A stretch of 64,000 nt of DNA from Amoebidium appalachense (lineage: Eukaryota; Ichthyosporea), in assembly GCA_963693365.1 (NCBI GenBank), contig CAVNZM010000002.1:744001-808000 (forward strand), read 5' to 3'. Below are positions 61,394 through 64,000 of the stretch, one piece after another. Position 1 is the stretch's first letter; each line of letters begins with the position of its first letter. Both the position numbers and the translations under genes were made by a program. The notes beneath the pieces are model-generated. The model was not told the DNA's origin. It did not search any database and saw only the letters and a program-made list of their open reading frames with translations.

Positions 61394-62091
61394 CCAACCA
61401 CCGTCCCACTTCCTTGGTGCCATCTCAGCATGTTCTGGACTTTTGAATTCTCCTAACCCTCTGCCAAATTGTCCGTGTGGTATCAGCCACGTTGCAGGAG
61501 GAAGGAGGGGCACGATGCACGGGTGGAGGGGGGAGGGGGGGGGAGGCACAGAGAACAAGACGAAGGATAAGCACTTGCACGCAATGCCCAGCCTTTCTTC
61601 TATTCTTTAGGATGCATTCCTCCTCACGTAATGTACACGTACGAGCCTACAAACTTTCATAGTGTCATTGGCTGATGGTGCCTGTATGCAGGACCCATCT
61701 ACCTCCTATGAGCTGCGCATATCCTACCCGGCTACGGTGTGTCCCTCTCCCCCCTCCTCCCCTCCCCCCCCTCCTGCCTACCTCCCCCACGCCCACTTCT
61801 TCTCACGTAACCGTTGCCTCTTTTTCTGCCTAGAGGGGGAAGGCGGCAGACCGGAATGGAGTTGGGGTGGGTAGCTAAGGCCCGAGGGGGAGGGGGGGGA
61901 GGGGAGAGGGGCGGGGGTAGGGGGGGAGGGGGGAGAGAGACGGGGGGCAGGGGGGGGGGGGGGGGAGGGAAGACATCGAAAGAAGGATTTACAAGTACTC
62001 GTCTCATAGTTGCACAGTTACCGTATGATATGCTTTGCAGGCACGTGGGCGCCGACAAACACACTCACACGCATGTATGCGCGCGGGTACA

Positions 62092-62175
<84 letters not shown>

Positions 62176-62501
62176 ACAGCCTGTTTCCCCAAACTACCAC
62201 CACCGCTACGCGCCTTGCTTGCCAGCAGATTTCTTCAATTGTGGTCGGCTTATTGTATCATTGCATCTCGTATCGCAATAACCACCCCCCCCCCCCCCCC
62301 CTCCCCCCCTTTCCTGCAACCCCTTTCCCCAAAACCCCCTTCCCCCCCCCCCCCCCCCCCCCCCCCCCGACCCCCTGCGCAAATACCCTTCGGGTGACTG
62401 TCACAACCTGCATATAGTCTCCTCTTATGGATTACTTACTGAGAGATGTGCAACACGCATTCACACACGCACGCATGCGCATGCACACGCACGTCTGCGC
62501 A

Positions 62502-62551
<50 letters not shown>

Positions 62552-62982
62552 TGCCTACCGACTTTGAGATGGTCATCATAGATCGGCCAAAGGAAGTGCC
62601 CTCGAACCCAACGAGACGGAGACTTCTCAACACTGAAAGAATACGAATAGACCCCCCAGACACCCAAATTTCCGTAAGTTTATTTCTAATGTACCGTATT
62701 TCTTTTCCTCTTTCACTGCACATAGGCCCTGCTGACGCCCAATTATCAGCAGGTGTATTGCTCTTTCACTGCACACATGCACACAGAGAAACGCATTTAC
62801 ACCTTCCCTCTCCCCCCCTTCTTCCCTCGGGGACACACGCACACAAGGCTTTTGAACACAATCATACACCATTGAGGGTGTACTTCATACCAAGATGTAC
62901 ATACACCTTCAAACACCCCCCCCCCCCCCCCCCCCCCCCGGCGCCCTCACACCACCACCACCACCACACACACACACACTTA

Positions 62983-63036
<54 letters not shown>

Positions 63037-63353
63037 CATGCACAAACAGACACACGCACACACAAGCACACACAAACACACGCACATACACACAAACAGG
63101 CACACCACCACCTTAACACACTCGTGCGCTGTTGTGATGTACTAGATACTGTGTACCACACCCTATCAAACCCCCCACACCCTATTACACATTTGCCCCC
63201 ACACCCTTCTAAACCCCCGACACCCTTTAATTATAAAACCTATTTAATAGGCCGGCAGTCAGAGGCACCAGTGCTGGGTTCGTGTCACTGCCCGCCACAC
63301 TGGTGTGTCTTTCCGTCCTGAGTTGCAGAACCCCCCAGTCGTCTACAACATTG
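60043..63353 (+). CDS. Signal-peptide protein, 3'-incomplete, unidentified
   Basis: Exons supported: 60043-60120, 60417-60497, 61692-61736, 62551-62673 and 63251-63353. All have GT-AG borders with consistent phases and the last ends in phase 1. The gene should continue beyond 63353, but no further exon is convincing before the window end. The first 24 residues are a signal peptide (MQRLSALWTLAVTTFLFLAA). The following segments read VRLVPGVELLHQTLYPNES, SYELRISYPAT, RRRLLNTERIRIDPPD and QCWVRVTARHTGVSF. Alternating beta-type residues and an N-glycosylation site (NES) suggest a luminal or extracellular beta-rich domain, possibly followed by a membrane anchor outside the window. I do not recognise the family. 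An extra exon between 60498 and 61691 is possible but not required by phase. Confidence 0.65.
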
Positions 63354-64000
63354 GTGCGCTTAAACCCCCCCCCCCCCCCCCTCTCCCCTCCCCCCGCGCG
63401 CGTTTGCTCTTTGGGTATGGCCTGGTACCTGTGTGTACGTGTCTGCATTTACTCTGACTTTAGTGCTAAGCGTTGTTCTTTGATGCCTTTGTGCTTCATA
63501 CTGCCTGTAATAGTATATTAGAGGACGACCCCCCCCCCCCCCCCCCCCCCCCCCCTCACCCACCCCCCACTCCAACCCACCCACCCACCCACCCACCTGC
63601 GGCGGTACCACGCAAACAAAAACACCAAACAAGGACCATCTAACCGAGACACAAGATTAGCACGAATGCACCCACGTCCCAATGCCCGTATGAGCACACA
63701 CATTCGCCTCTCTCTCCCCCCCCCCCCCCCCTGATGAAGATGATTTCTTATTATAATTTACATGCATGCTCACACAACAAACTGAGCACACGTGTGTGCA
63801 AATATAAAACATGCAAGTACTTTCCAGCGTGCACCGATGTCGTGTTAGACACACACACATAAACACACATACACACGCACAAACGTGAGTGCAGGGCGAC
63901 TGAGGCGTGCACGCGCACACGTATACACGCACATAATCAAGCCAAACCCTTGCCACCGGTGGGTGGGAGGGGAATCGAAGCCGGGGGAAAGGGGGGAAAT
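63354..64000. other. Probable intron or spacer at the window end
   Basis: Poly-C at 63366-63380, 63531-63554 and 63718-63732, with ACCC repeats near 63560-63596. The rest is unique sequence with no splice-bounded coding segment that I can support. It is likely the next intron of the preceding gene. Confidence 0.5.

Overview
The window is eukaryotic nuclear DNA. Genes carry GT-AG introns, three candidate TATA boxes lie upstream of start codons, and AATAAA signals follow several stops. Four of the seven confident proteins are families typical of eukaryotes: dipeptidyl peptidase I, a CLC transporter with two CBS domains, a SEC14/CRAL-TRIO protein and an ADPRibase-Mn metallophosphoesterase. The mixture of a small secreted-protein repertoire, intron-rich genes beside intronless ones, and very heavy (TG)n/(CA)n and poly-C/poly-G tracts suggests a unicellular eukaryote. 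An ichthyosporean-like holozoan or a large-intron alga would fit, but the lineage cannot be fixed from this sequence alone.

Layout. 1-7277: low-complexity intergenic DNA with some unique AT-rich sequence and a 35-bp tandem repeat. 7392-9349 (+): three-exon secreted protein with a choice-of-anchor A type adhesive domain. 19140-12120 (-): ADPRibase-Mn-like phosphatase in at least six exons, one internal segment unresolved. 20624-21583 (+): intronless SEC14-like lipid-binding protein. 22716-24494 (+): intronless 592-residue orphan with an N-terminal coiled coil. 24495-29139: no confident gene. 29140-38609 (+): nine-exon CLC chloride channel/transporter of about 1,194 residues with an unusual acidic/His-rich loop, a His/Gly tail and one apparent frameshift in an A8 run. 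38610-43150: no gene, one 87-bp direct duplication. 43218-46325 (+): three-exon cathepsin C. 59462-48104 (-): about 17-exon gene of unidentified function. 60043-63353 onward (+): start of a signal-peptide protein, incomplete at the window end and divergent from the previous gene across 580 bp.

Functionally this is a mixed housekeeping neighbourhood: secretory/lysosomal (cathepsin C, adhesin, CLC), lipid exchange (SEC14) and nucleotide-sugar clean-up (ADPRM). Nothing suggests an operon or a gene cluster with one job. Exon models were built by hand from splice consensus and phase. Every junction given keeps the reading frame except at the points stated.

The most unusual signals are structural. 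Splice sites are made directly out of microsatellites. A triplicated 57-bp splice acceptor sits in the ADPRM gene. A C-rich, 5'-truncated retroposon-like family occupies introns of three genes. A recurrent polar C(n)A(n) composite tract occurs throughout.
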